Source: Maridesulfovibrio salexigens DSM 2638 (GTDB lineage Bacteria; Desulfobacterota; Desulfovibrionia; Desulfovibrionales; Desulfovibrionaceae). From it: DNA of 64,000 nt. Under the pieces are notes generated by a model. The model saw only the letters and a list, made by a program, of their open reading frames with translations, was not told the DNA's origin and did no database searches. A program made the translations under genes and the position numbers. Positions 27,364-36,718 of the stretch are shown here, piece by piece. Every line of letters begins with the position of its first letter. Positions within the stretch are counted from its first letter, which is position 1. The stretch is taken from positions 3,029,501 through 3,093,500 of the forward strand of contig NC_012881.1 in assembly GCF_000023445.1 (NCBI RefSeq), in the 5' to 3' direction.

Positions 27364-27434
27364 AATATTGAGCCTCTCAACTGAGTTTTTTGATTCTTTA
27401 CAAGAACAGAAATAATCAGTGATCAGTACAAAGT

Positions 27435-27477
27435 CAAACGTTTGTTTAAATATTTCGTTTAAAAAATACGTTTAAAC
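27435..27477. promoter_or_regulatory. Candidate operator array upstream of the RND operon
   Basis: CAAACGTTTG (perfect palindrome) is at 27435-27444. GTTTAAA occurs at 27444, 27457 and 27470, exactly 13 bp apart, and the last forms the palindrome GTTTAAAC. The cluster lies 72-114 bp before the TetR start in the divergent region, so the TetR product may bind it. Confidence 0.5.
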
Positions 27478-27608
27478 TTTTCTTTATTAATTTAGACTTT
27501 AACTACGGTATCTTAAGCCAAACTAAGAGATGATACTTTTCAAGAATCCAATAATATTTTAGAAATTATTCAATTAAAAGATCAACGATCTACCAGAAGG
27601 AAATCAGC

Positions 27609-28139
27609 ATGAAAGCATTACTGGTTATAGATATGCAAAAAGCATTGTTTGCAGCAGGAAACCGTTACGATGCTGCCGGAGTAATCAGCAGAATAAATTC
27701 GCTTATAGAGCGAGCTAGGGCCAAGAACCTCCCGCTAATATTTATCCGGCACAACAGCGAAGATGACGGACTGCAACAGAATTCAGACGGTTGGCAGATT
27801 CTGGACGAACTTGATTTTCGCCCTGGTGACCTAATTATGGAAAAGAGCAATTGCGACTCATTTTGCCAGACCGAACTTTCTCAAATGTTGGATGAAATAA
27901 ATGTGAAGGAACTGATCATCACCGGATGCTGCACAGATTTCTGCATAGACACCACAGTTCGGCAGGCTGCAAGCATGGGCTACAAAGTGCACGTTGCATC
28001 AGATGCACACACCACAGCGAGTAAGCCCTATCTTGATGCCGAAACAATCATTAAACACCACAATTTTGTCTGGTCGGAGTTGTACGCGCCAATATTGGTA
28101 AGGGTGGAACCTACAGCTACAATACTTAACGAGTTGTAA
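27609..28139 (+). CDS. Isochorismatase-family cysteine hydrolase
   Basis: This 176-residue cytoplasmic hydrolase has the family catalytic triad: aspartate in LLVIDMQKALF (Asp8), lysine in IMEKSNCDSF, and the nucleophilic cysteine in ITGCCTDFCIDTTVRQAASMGY. The family includes nicotinamidase, isochorismatase, N-carbamoylsarcosine amidase and other amidases. Motifs cannot settle the substrate here, and the metal site of nicotinamidases (DxH) is not evident. It is divergent from the TetR/RND operon and may share the operator region (27435-27477). A terminator follows seven bases after the stop. Confidence 0.88.
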   Translation: MKALLVIDMQKALFAAGNRYDAAGVISRINSLIERARAKNLPLIFIRHNSEDDGLQQNSDGWQILDELDFRPGDLIMEKSNCDSFCQTELSQMLDEINVKELIITGCCTDFCIDTTVRQAASMGYKVHVASDAHTTASKPYLDAETIIKHHNFVWSELYAPILVRVEPTATILNEL

Positions 28140-28145
28140 AACAAA

Positions 28146-28178
28146 AAAGTCCCGCCAAAACAAGTTTAGCGGGACTTT
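28146..28178. terminator. Bidirectional terminator
   Basis: The 10-bp stem AAAGTCCCGC / GCGGGACTTT has a 13-base loop and A/T flanks. It lies between the converging hydrolase and (p)ppGpp synthetase genes. Confidence 0.8.
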
Positions 28179-28200
28179 ATATTTATTAAAATAAATTAAG

Positions 28201-30372
28201 TTAGCTTAATCGTGTAGCCTCCAGAACATGCTCAATAGTCTTGAGCTTATTCAATGACCGGTGCAGGTGTCCGAGGTCGGTGACTTCCACGGTAAATTCG
28301 AGCACAGAACTGCCGTCCAAATCAGACTTAAATTCACCGGAATCTATGTTCACGTCCATCTCGGTAAGCACGGTACAGATTTTTGCCAGCATACCTTTAT
28401 GGTTACGGCAACGAATACGAATCTGAGCCGGATGCTGGGACTCTTCCTGCCCTCCGGTCCATGAAACGCTGAGCAGACGTTCTTCTTCAAGATTCTTGAT
28501 ATTGGGACAAGTGGCAGAATGGATAACCACTCCTCGACCACGGCTGATATAGCCGATGATCGGCTCACCCGGAAGCGGTGTACAGCACCCGGCAAAACGG
28601 ATGAGAACGTTATCCACCCCTTCAATATCAATTGAGTTGGCAGCGCTTTTAGCCTTATCTCCTTCAGTCGCGTGCTGTGGATGCTCCTGCTTGGGGGTTT
28701 CTGTCTCAACACCCTCAATTTCATTCATAACAGCATGCAGACGGCCCAGCACCTTACGCGGTGTTATCCGCGAGTAGCCGATATTCGAAAGCAGGTCATC
28801 AACATGGCCGAAATTAAATTCATCGGCCAGCATGACGAAATAACCGTCTTTCATGGCCTTAGCCACATTGATGTTCATGCGCCGCCCTTCCTTCTCAAGC
28901 AACTCCTTGGCAAGCATGATGGAGCTGGTCCGCTCCTCAGTACGGATGTAATGCTTGATGCGGGTACGGGCTTTGGCTGTTTTTACAAACTTAAGCCAGT
29001 CACGACTGGGCTTGCGTTTCTTGTCGGTAAAAACTTCAATGGTGTCACCGTTCTTGAGCACGGAGTTAAGCGGAACCATGCGTCCGTTAACCTTTGCCCC
29101 GGTACAATGGTTACCGACCTCGGTATGAATCGAGTATGCAAAGTCAACCGGTGTAGCCCCATCGGGAAGCTCTTTAATCTCTCCGGTGGGAGTAAAAACA
29201 TAGACCTCATCGTTGAAGAGATCGAACCGCAGTGAAGCCATGAATTCACGAGGATCCTCAAGCTCCCGCTGCCAGTCCATAATCTGTCTGAGCCATGAAA
29301 AACGCTCGGCATCACGGTTTTGCTTGGAATCACTTCTGCCGGACTCTTTGTATTGCCAGTGTGCGGCAACACCGTATTCCGCAACCTGCTGCATCTCTTC
29401 AGTTCTGATCTGAATCTCAATTCGTTCACCCTCCGGTCCGATAACCGTGGTGTGCAACGACTGATACATGTTGGCTTTTGGAATAGAAATGTAGTCCTTA
29501 AACTTGCCGGAAATAGGTTTCCACATGGAGTGGACCAGACCCAGCACGGAGTAACAGTCCTTAACCGACTCAACAATCACCCGGAAAGCAATGATGTCAT
29601 ACACCTGATCGAGGCTCAGGTTCTGACGCTGCATCTTTTTATGAATGCTGTAGATATGCTTGGTACGCCCGTAAATAGTCCCCTTGATCTCGTTGTTATC
29701 AAGAATTCCGTTCAGCAACCCGATTACGTTATCAACATACTCTTTGCCGATAGTGTGCTGGCGCTCCAAACCGTCGGTAATATCCTGATAAACGTCAGGC
29801 TTGAGGTAATAAAGACAGAGGTCCTCAAGATCACGCTTAACCATGTACAGCCCGAGCCTGTTGGCAAGGGGAGAATAAATATCCATGGTTTCCTGCGCGA
29901 TGAGCAACTGCTTGTAACTCTTCTGAAAATCGAGGGTGCGCATGTTGTGCAGGCGGTCGGCAAGCTTAACCATAAGCACTCGGATATCCTCAGCCATGGC
30001 AAGAATCATCTTACGAATGTTCTCTGCCTTCGCGATGGCCTTGGATTCAAAATCCATCATACTGATCTTGGTCACGCCGTCTACGATATCAGCTACTTCT
30101 TCACCGAAGAGATCTGCAATCTCATCAATTGTGGTATCAGTATCTTCAACGGTATCGTGCAGCAAACCTGCGGCAACGGTGGGTTCATCAAGCCGCATAT
30201 CAGCCAGAAGCTTTGCAACGTGCAACGGATGAGCAAGATAAGGCTCGCCGGAAAGACGCACCTGCCCTTCATGAGCACGTGCGGAAAAGACGTAAGCCCT
30301 CTGGATCAGGTCCAGATCAGGGTCATCAATATAAGAACTGACAATGTCAGTGATTTCGTTAATGCGTATCAT
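28201..30372 (-). CDS. spoT: Bifunctional (p)ppGpp synthetase/hydrolase (RelA/SpoT homolog)
   Basis: From the ATG at 30372 (MIRINEITDIVSSYIDD) the protein has 723 residues; an upstream GTG would overlap the preceding gene. In order it carries the HD hydrolase domain (FSARAHEGQVRLSGEPYLAHPLHVA, GLLHDTVEDT), the synthetase domain (YGRTKHIYSIHKKMQ, YDIIAFRVIVESV, KDYISIPKANMYQSLHT), TGS (VYVFTPTGEIKELPDGATPVDFAY), a linker with conserved CCTPLPGEPI and a C-terminal ACT domain. An intact HD motif argues for hydrolase as well as synthetase activity. It sets the alarmone level in starvation. Only two bases separate it from the upstream oligopeptide-binding lipoprotein gene, suggesting co-transcription. 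Confidence 0.94.
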   Translation of the reverse strand: MIRINEITDIVSSYIDDPDLDLIQRAYVFSARAHEGQVRLSGEPYLAHPLHVAKLLADMRLDEPTVAAGLLHDTVEDTDTTIDEIADLFGEEVADIVDGVTKISMMDFESKAIAKAENIRKMILAMAEDIRVLMVKLADRLHNMRTLDFQKSYKQLLIAQETMDIYSPLANRLGLYMVKRDLEDLCLYYLKPDVYQDITDGLERQHTIGKEYVDNVIGLLNGILDNNEIKGTIYGRTKHIYSIHKKMQRQNLSLDQVYDIIAFRVIVESVKDCYSVLGLVHSMWKPISGKFKDYISIPKANMYQSLHTTVIGPEGERIEIQIRTEEMQQVAEYGVAAHWQYKESGRSDSKQNRDAERFSWLRQIMDWQRELEDPREFMASLRFDLFNDEVYVFTPTGEIKELPDGATPVDFAYSIHTEVGNHCTGAKVNGRMVPLNSVLKNGDTIEVFTDKKRKPSRDWLKFVKTAKARTRIKHYIRTEERTSSIMLAKELLEKEGRRMNINVAKAMKDGYFVMLADEFNFGHVDDLLSNIGYSRITPRKVLGRLHAVMNEIEGVETETPKQEHPQHATEGDKAKSAANSIDIEGVDNVLIRFAGCCTPLPGEPIIGYISRGRGVVIHSATCPNIKNLEEERLLSVSWTGGQEESQHPAQIRIRCRNHKGMLAKICTVLTEMDVNIDSGEFKSDLDGSSVLEFTVEVTDLGHLHRSLNKLKTIEHVLEATRLS

Positions 30373-30374
30373 AA

Positions 30375-32039
30375 TTACTGCTGTAAACTCGGTTTCTTCT
30401 GTAATGGTGCGGGAATCCACCACTCGTTGGCATTATAGTCCAGTCCTGCGGGTTCCACTTTCAAACCCTTGATTCTGCTACTGAAAACAGGCAGAGCCAT
30501 GGGAACATAAAGGAAGCAGTACGGCTGCTCTTCATGCATGATTTCCTGAATGCGGTCATAAATGACCTTACGCTCGGACTGATCCAGAGTGGTTCGTCCT
30601 TTTTCAAGCAGCTCATCAAGCTCGCTATTCTTATATTTGATAAAATTCAGCCCGCCGTCGACGGCTTTGGATGAATGCCAGACAGTATAACTATCAGGGT
30701 CCTGTAGTATATTCCAACTGAGTATTGTTGCATCAAAACGGCCTTTCATAATAAATTCCTTTAGGAAAGCCGCCCACTCTACAGTTCTGATTTTAACTTC
30801 GATTCCGATCCCCTTCAAACGGTTCTGAATAATTGTTGCAGCCTTAATACGCAAGGAATTTCCCTGATTGGTAATAATTGTAAATGAAAACGGTCTGCCG
30901 TCTCTATCAATTATTCCGTCTCCGTCAGTATCCGTCCAACCTGCTTCCTTGAGTAAAGCTTTTGCTTGCTCCGGTTTGTAGCCATAAGGTTTCAACTTAT
31001 CATTATAAACCCATGTTCCGGGCTTATAAGGACCCATAGCAGGATAGCCCATCCCGAGCAGGACTCCCTTTACAATCTCCTCCTTATCTATCGCGTAGTT
31101 TATAGCCCTACGAACCCGTACATCTTTAAAGAAGGGACTTTCCATATTAAAGCCAAGATAGGTATAAGAAAAGGAAAGATATTTAAATTTCTGAAAATCA
31201 CGTTCCCAATTCCCGCCCTTTGTCTGGAAGGTATACTGTTGAGGAGTCAGCCCCATTTCATCTAGACTCCCGCTTTTAAGTTCAAGGAACTGGGTGGAAA
31301 GATCGGGTATGACTCTGTAAACCTTCTCATCTATATATGGACGTCCTTCAAAATAATCATCATTGGCTTCAAGGACAACCCTGCGGCCCGGAATCCACTC
31401 TTTAAGCTTATAAGGACCGGAACCTACCGGATTGCGCCTGTACTTTGTAGTGTTCAGGTCCTCATTTTCCAATATGTGCTTGGGCAGAATAGAAAGAGCC
31501 CATGTTATTAAGGAACGGGCGAAGACCTTCTCGTAACGGACTTCAAAAGTATACTTGTCGATTAACTTGAATTCTTTAACATTTAAGAAATCCCCCGCAT
31601 AAGCGGTCGGAGTCTTGGGATCGATCATCGTCTTATAGGTAAACTCTACGTCCTCAGCAGTAAGTGGCACTCCGTCAGTCCAGCGAATATCCTTGCGAAG
31701 CTTAAACCGCAGCAATTTACCGCCATCAAGAACCTCGTACGACTCTGCCGCCTCCGGTACCAACTCGATATCCTTATTGTACTTCAGAGGTGAAACATAA
31801 AGCTTTGCCTGAACAGCAGAACTGGCTGAATCGGATGAAAGCAGAGGAATGAGGCACATAGGTTCGGCCAGTGTCGGCTCTCTATACCTTCCACCATAAA
31901 CCGGCTTTGAAACCTCTATATTTTCAATATCAGCATTAGAAAGACCCTGCTTCGGCGCATCATCATTTCCATCCGGAGTACAAGCGGGCAGGAGAGCAAG
32001 ACAAGCCATTGTGAGCATGGCGCAAATCAATCTGTTCAT
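30375..32039 (-). CDS. Oligopeptide-type substrate-binding lipoprotein (SBP family 5)
   Basis: This 554-residue protein has a lipoprotein signal (MLTMACLALLPACTPD; lipidated cysteine near residue 20). Family-5 features include KLRKDIRWTDGVPLTAEDVEFTYKTMIDP, NPVGSGPYKLKEWIPGRRVVLEAND and RRAINYAIDKEEIVKGV. Such proteins bind peptides, nickel or sugars for ABC uptake. No permease or ATPase gene lies nearby, so it may serve a transporter encoded elsewhere or act as a sensor. Its only close partner is the (p)ppGpp enzyme gene two bases downstream, an uncommon pairing that hints at nutrient sensing, though this is inference. Confidence 0.9.
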   Translation of the reverse strand: MNRLICAMLTMACLALLPACTPDGNDDAPKQGLSNADIENIEVSKPVYGGRYREPTLAEPMCLIPLLSSDSASSAVQAKLYVSPLKYNKDIELVPEAAESYEVLDGGKLLRFKLRKDIRWTDGVPLTAEDVEFTYKTMIDPKTPTAYAGDFLNVKEFKLIDKYTFEVRYEKVFARSLITWALSILPKHILENEDLNTTKYRRNPVGSGPYKLKEWIPGRRVVLEANDDYFEGRPYIDEKVYRVIPDLSTQFLELKSGSLDEMGLTPQQYTFQTKGGNWERDFQKFKYLSFSYTYLGFNMESPFFKDVRVRRAINYAIDKEEIVKGVLLGMGYPAMGPYKPGTWVYNDKLKPYGYKPEQAKALLKEAGWTDTDGDGIIDRDGRPFSFTIITNQGNSLRIKAATIIQNRLKGIGIEVKIRTVEWAAFLKEFIMKGRFDATILSWNILQDPDSYTVWHSSKAVDGGLNFIKYKNSELDELLEKGRTTLDQSERKVIYDRIQEIMHEEQPYCFLYVPMALPVFSSRIKGLKVEPAGLDYNANEWWIPAPLQKKPSLQQ

Positions 32040-32282
32040 GTTAACCTTGTTTTTTAGAATAAAAATCTTCCATTAAGCCAACTACATTGATAATATATTC
32101 AGTATGGACTATTGTGGAATAAAAGCCAAGCAACTGGGCGATACAGATTGACCTGAACCGCTTTTTACTTTACGGATTCAGCGAAAGCGAACTTAATGCA
32201 ATTATTTTGTATAACATTACTTTTGTTTCATATAAGATATAATTAGCTAAGGAAAAATTACAGTTCTGGGGAAAACGTAATC

Positions 32283-35200
32283 ATGTCTCAAAATGAAGAA
32301 GCTGTAGTAAAATCAATTCTCAAATCATTCGTCTCCGACACCGTCCCGGAATACATTCTGGACGGGGCGCGCAGTATCGTAAATTCTGATGGGGTCCAGA
32401 AACTCGACCTGAAAAAGCGCGAAAGATACTGGGATATTGATGCAACAATACAAGGTGACGATTTTCAGAATTACTCTTCTGAACTAGGTCTTAACCTTGC
32501 AGAGGAAAGCATCAACCATTATTGCAACTGCCCGGAATCATTTTCCGGTGTGTGTAAACATGTAGGTGCTGCCGCACTTAAACTGCTCCTGTCTCTTGAT
32601 TCAGAAGAAGAGGAAGCAGAAAGCAAAAAACAAACTGACTGGCGCCAGAATTTCCGTTCTTTCTTTGCAACAGAATTGGAACCTGAAGCGGGCAAACATT
32701 ACATCATCTATCGCATGTACCCTGAACCGGAAAGGTTGCAGGTGGCCTTTTTCCGTGCCCGCCAGAACAAGTCCGGTCTTTCACAGGTTCAAAATGAAAT
32801 TGAACTGCAAAATGTAATCGAAAAGCCTGAGTGGAGTGAAACTTCCCCCAGCCTTCCGCATGTTGCAGAGCAGATAGGTCATTATCTTGATTACCGCGGA
32901 CACAGGGTGGAAATACCTGCCGGTCTGCATGCGTGGTTCTTTACCGCTATCAAGGACGAATACTACATGTTCCTGCGTGATACGGATATTCCGATTCGTA
33001 TTGAAAGCAGAACCATGCAGCTCAAGCTTTCCCCGGAACTTTCCGAGGAAGGTCTCTCCTTCGACATCCTTCTTTCGGATGAAGGCAAGCCGCCCTTCTC
33101 CATCATGGATGACGATGAAGTATTTTTCTATGGAAGACTGCCTCTGTGGGTTTATTGGAAACAGGGTTTCTACCCGGTCCAGACCACTCTTGCGCCTAAA
33201 CTGGTGCAGGAAATGCGCATACAGAATCCGGTTATCCCTCCCGGCGATATCCCGGAATTCCTTGACCGCGTCTGGACTCAAATTCCGGTTTCCGATCTGC
33301 ACGACCATGAGGAATTCCTCGAGAAAATGCAGCCGTTCTTTGTTCCGGCTACTTTCAACCCCAAGCTCTACCTCAATGAGGAAGGCTCGCTGCTGACTAT
33401 CAGGGTCGACAACACCTATGATACCGAGCACGGGGAAATCTCCATGGGCGAACCCAATCCTGACTTGCAGACAGGCAGCTACAAAGATGGAGAGAAATCC
33501 TATCTTGTACGCCGTGCTCAGGACGAAGAAGCACAGCTTTTTGCTGAGCTGCGCGATATGGGTTTCCAGCCGCGTAACAACTCCATCTGGTTCATGGAAC
33601 AGGAAGCGGCCATTACCTTCCTGCTGGACCACTATCCGCAGTTGGTTGAAGCATATAGAATTTATGGTGAAAAGAACCTGACCCGCTACAAGGTAAGACT
33701 CACTACACCGCAGATTGTTGCCGAAGTTGAAACCGATGAAGACAACAAGTGGTTCAACCTCGACATCAACGTCGAATACGATGACCAGCGCGTTCCCATT
33801 GATAAAATCTGGGAAGCATGGAGTCAGGGCAAACGTTACGTTCAGCTCAAGGATGGTTCTTACACCAGCCTGCCGGAATCATGGCTCAAGAAGCTCAGCC
33901 ATAAGCTCAAGGCTCTTGGTTATGATCCTGAACAGCCTCCGCGCCAGCAGTTCGAGCAGTACGAAACCCCTGTGCTGGATAAAATCATTGAGGACCTTCC
34001 CGACGCAAAGACTGACGAGCATTTCGTGAAGCTGCGTGAGAAGATCCACAATTTTGATGAAATCAAAATGATTGATCAGCCCAAGGCACTGAATGCTACC
34101 CTGCGCCCCTATCAGGTACAGGGCCTCAGCTACCTGAACTTCCTGCGCGACTATAAGTTCGGCGGTATCCTTGCGGATGAAATGGGTCTCGGTAAAACCA
34201 TCCAGACCCTGTCCTTCATTCTTTCCCTGCATGAGCGGGGAATTACCGGCCCGAACCTGATCATCGTGCCGACCTCGGTCATGCCCAACTGGGAGCGTGA
34301 AGCGCAGAAATTCTGCCCGCATCTCCCCTTGCTGACCATTTACGGTTCAAGACGCGAGGATCTTTTCAAGAAAATCCCGGATTCCACAATCGTAATTACT
34401 ACTTACGCATTGCTGCGCCGTGACCTTGAAGAGCTACTCAAGCACGAATATACTTCCGTGATTCTTGATGAAGCCCAGAACATCAAGAACCCGAACACCA
34501 TTACCGCCAAGTCGGTACGCAAACTCAAAAGTGATATGCGCCTTTGCCTTTCCGGTACGCCCATTGAAAACAACCTCTTTGAGCTTTGGTCTCTGTTCGA
34601 GTTCCTTATGCCCGGCTTCCTCAGTTCACAGCATTCTTTCCAGCGAGGCATTGTCAAACCCATCAAAGATGGTGACGAAGACACCCTCAATTACCTGCGC
34701 ACAAGGGTGAAACCATTCATCCTGCGCCGTACCAAATCCGAGGTGGCCAAGGACCTGCCGCCCAAGATCGAGACCGTACATTACTGCGATCTCATCGAGG
34801 AACAGCGCGAGCTTTACAACGCCCTTGCCAAGCGCCTCAAAGATCAGGTGCTCAGGGATGTGGACGAGAAAGGCATGGCCAAAAGCCAGATGTCCATCCT
34901 CGATGCATTGCTCAAACTGCGCCAGATCTGCTGCCACCCGCGCCTGCTCAAGCTGGATATGCCCGGACTGTCCACCAACCTGCCTTCAGGTAAATTCGAT
35001 GCATTCAAAGACCTCATCTTTGATATTGTCGAAGGCGGACACAAGGTTCTGGTCTTCTCCCAGTTCGTACAGATGCTGCATGTAATCCGTTCATGGCTTA
35101 CCATTAAGGACATCCCCTTCGCCTACCTCGACGGCTCCAGTAAAGACCGTTTTGAGCAGGTTGACCGCTTTAACGACAGCCCGGACATCCCCATCTTCCT

Positions 35201-35492
35201 CATTTCGCTGAAAGCTGGTGGTACCGGACTTAACCTGACCTCTGCCGACTACGTTATCCATTACGATCCGTGGTGGAACCCGGCAGTGGAAAATCAGGCA
35301 ACTGACCGAACCCACCGTATCGGCCAGAAACGTCAGGTCTTCGCTTACAAGATGATCTGCCAGAACACTGTCGAAGAAAAGATTCTCGGCCTGCAGGAAA
35401 TGAAGAAAAGCGTTGCGGATGCCATTATTCCCGGCCAGTCCGCACTCAAGTCGCTCACCCGTGACGATCTTGAAATGTTGTTCGAAATTTAA
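32283..35492 (+). CDS. SWIM zinc-finger SNF2-family helicase/ATPase
   Basis: This 1069-residue protein begins with a SWIM zinc finger (CNCPESFSGVCKH, residues near 80-92). A long middle region with an SNF2-associated bacterial domain follows. The ATPase core comprises ADEMGLGKTIQT (Walker A), VILDEAQNIKN (Walker B), SGTPIENNLFELWSLFEFL (motif III region), LVFSQF, SLKAGGTGLNLT and THRIGQKRQV. Proteins of this type translocate on DNA or move RNA polymerase and are often linked to transcription recycling or repair. The cytoplasmic target is unknown. An AT-rich upstream stretch contains TATAAT at 32238. A strong terminator follows. Confidence 0.93.
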   Translation: MSQNEEAVVKSILKSFVSDTVPEYILDGARSIVNSDGVQKLDLKKRERYWDIDATIQGDDFQNYSSELGLNLAEESINHYCNCPESFSGVCKHVGAAALKLLLSLDSEEEEAESKKQTDWRQNFRSFFATELEPEAGKHYIIYRMYPEPERLQVAFFRARQNKSGLSQVQNEIELQNVIEKPEWSETSPSLPHVAEQIGHYLDYRGHRVEIPAGLHAWFFTAIKDEYYMFLRDTDIPIRIESRTMQLKLSPELSEEGLSFDILLSDEGKPPFSIMDDDEVFFYGRLPLWVYWKQGFYPVQTTLAPKLVQEMRIQNPVIPPGDIPEFLDRVWTQIPVSDLHDHEEFLEKMQPFFVPATFNPKLYLNEEGSLLTIRVDNTYDTEHGEISMGEPNPDLQTGSYKDGEKSYLVRRAQDEEAQLFAELRDMGFQPRNNSIWFMEQEAAITFLLDHYPQLVEAYRIYGEKNLTRYKVRLTTPQIVAEVETDEDNKWFNLDINVEYDDQRVPIDKIWEAWSQGKRYVQLKDGSYTSLPESWLKKLSHKLKALGYDPEQPPRQQFEQYETPVLDKIIEDLPDAKTDEHFVKLREKIHNFDEIKMIDQPKALNATLRPYQVQGLSYLNFLRDYKFGGILADEMGLGKTIQTLSFILSLHERGITGPNLIIVPTSVMPNWEREAQKFCPHLPLLTIYGSRREDLFKKIPDSTIVITTYALLRRDLEELLKHEYTSVILDEAQNIKNPNTITAKSVRKLKSDMRLCLSGTPIENNLFELWSLFEFLMPGFLSSQHSFQRGIVKPIKDGDEDTLNYLRTRVKPFILRRTKSEVAKDLPPKIETVHYCDLIEEQRELYNALAKRLKDQVLRDVDEKGMAKSQMSILDALLKLRQICCHPRLLKLDMPGLSTNLPSGKFDAFKDLIFDIVEGGHKVLVFSQFVQMLHVIRSWLTIKDIPFAYLDGSSKDRFEQVDRFNDSPDIPIFLISLKAGGTGLNLTSADYVIHYDPWWNPAVENQATDRTHRIGQKRQVFAYKMICQNTVEEKILGLQEMKKSVADAIIPGQSALKSLTRDDLEMLFEI

Positions 35493-35530
35493 TGCAGTTG
35501 TAACAATAAAATAAATCCATGTGATTAAAT

Positions 35531-35560
35531 AAGCCCGGAACCGGCAATGGTTCCGGGCTT
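35531..35560 (+). terminator. Intrinsic terminator after the SNF2 gene
   Basis: The 12-bp perfect stem AAGCCCGGAACC / GGTTCCGGGCTT has a 6-base loop and a downstream T-rich tract. It lies 38 bases past the SNF2 stop. Confidence 0.88.
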
Positions 35561-35596
35561 TCATTTTATTAGGAGCAACATTTAAGGAGAATGACA

Positions 35597-36268
35597 ATGA
35601 ACTGTAGCGAAAATTTATCCATTCTTGCTTTTACTGACAGCCCCCGGTCCTACCGAAATTTCCAATTGCACTCCAAGATGAAAATCGAATTCTGCACGGA
35701 CTTGGATAATTACCTCCACGAGGCACTGAACAGTAATTTTTCAGGAATGATCCTTGAAATGAGAAAAGTCATGAGAATACCTGCCCGTGAACGCAACAAG
35801 CTTTTCATGCTGGCCGAGAATCAGCCTCTAATGCGCACAAGAACATATAAAGGGACCGTGATCTATGTTGATGACCCAGACAGCTTCCGCAGCAACTGTA
35901 TTCAGAAGACAAAAGCCCTAGTCCGCCAGCACGAACGTGTAAAAGTCAGCCTACCGGCAATGGTCAGCCATGAAGACGACCATGTCATGGTCAACAAATT
36001 CAACGCAGAAATCACGAACATATCTGAAACAGGATGCTTCCTGAAAACATCCGCAGATCTCTCAGAAAATAATTTCATCAACCTAAGAATCAATACGTTA
36101 TCCAACAGCTTGCCAATCTGTTGTGGAATAAGTTGGAAAACAGATTGTAGCGATAATCTACAAGGTTATGGCATACAATTTTTGCAGATACGTCACGATC
36201 AGGCAAAACAGATATACGATGAATTTTTAGGGCCAAAGCTATTCAAGAGCTTAAAATCACGAGACTAA
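35597..36268 (+). CDS. PilZ-domain protein
   Basis: The protein is 223 residues from the ATG at 35597; another ATG two codons upstream is in frame, but 35597 has the better-placed AAGGAG. The N-terminal half (about 110 residues) is of unknown fold. The C-terminal half is a PilZ domain with the c-di-GMP contacts RxxxR-like RQHERVKVSLPA and the NISETGCF (D/NxSxxG) motif. It should bind c-di-GMP in the cytoplasm and act as an effector. A frameshifted paralog lies at 36854-37520, and a diguanylate cyclase gene is at 47194. The target is unknown. Confidence 0.85.
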   Translation: MNCSENLSILAFTDSPRSYRNFQLHSKMKIEFCTDLDNYLHEALNSNFSGMILEMRKVMRIPARERNKLFMLAENQPLMRTRTYKGTVIYVDDPDSFRSNCIQKTKALVRQHERVKVSLPAMVSHEDDHVMVNKFNAEITNISETGCFLKTSADLSENNFINLRINTLSNSLPICCGISWKTDCSDNLQGYGIQFLQIRHDQAKQIYDEFLGPKLFKSLKSRD

Positions 36269-36321
36269 TCCTATACAGCTGAGCAAGCTGTTCCCTTTCT
36301 GTAAAATTTCATTTTTTGATG

Positions 36322-36364
36322 TTGACAAAACTTCAATCTCCGTTTTAGTTGAAAATGAATCTCA
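36322..36364 (+). promoter_or_regulatory. Promoter with Fur-like box before the 36398 gene
   Basis: TTGACA at 36322-36327 is a good -35 element; a -10-like TTAGTT follows after 17 bp. Overlapping the downstream end, TGAAAATGAATCTCA (36350-36364) matches a 7-1-7 Fur-box shape (TGAAAAT-n-ATTTTCA type) at most positions. The position would allow repression of the small gene 34 bp downstream. It is a sequence-based inference only. Confidence 0.4.
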
Positions 36365-36397
36365 ACTTCATGAATAAAATTTAAGCGGAGGATAAAA

Positions 36398-36700
36398 ATG
36401 TTCATTCCCGATTCAATGTGCGGTTGTGCAGCTGAAATCAAACTCAACAATCGAGATGCGATGAGGATTTCGTTGTTTGACGTACAGTTTACCCCGAAAG
36501 CAATGATCCTGATCGGTATGGGAATCAAAAAAATTGCCGCGAAACACGGCCTCCCGGAAGGAATAATCAAGGAGCATATGAAAGGGAACCTGTTTATAGC
36601 GCCGCCGTCAAAGAATCTATACTTCCTGTTCCATGTACCGGAGCTTGACGCAGACATGCATATAACAATTCCGCCCTGCCATTTTGAACTGATAGGCTGA
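36398..36700 (+). CDS. Small hypothetical protein with N-terminal CxC
   Basis: This 100-residue protein is not recognised. The ribosome binding site GGAGG seven bases before the ATG supports it as a real gene. It begins MFIPDSMCGCAAEIKLNNRD, giving a CxC pair that could bind metal, and ends with PPCHFELIG. It has no signal peptide or membrane helix. A Fur-like box and a TTGACA promoter precede it, which would link it to iron, but this is speculative. It lies between the two PilZ genes and is followed by the candidate structured RNA at 36719-36818. Confidence 0.65.
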   Translation: MFIPDSMCGCAAEIKLNNRDAMRISLFDVQFTPKAMILIGMGIKKIAAKHGLPEGIIKEHMKGNLFIAPPSKNLYFLFHVPELDADMHITIPPCHFELIG

Positions 36701-36718
36701 CACAGGATAATACAATTT

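Noticed and set aside
29320-30438. Plus-strand frame of 372 codons opposite spoT
   Set aside because: It is a shadow of the spoT coding region; its protein shows no domain.
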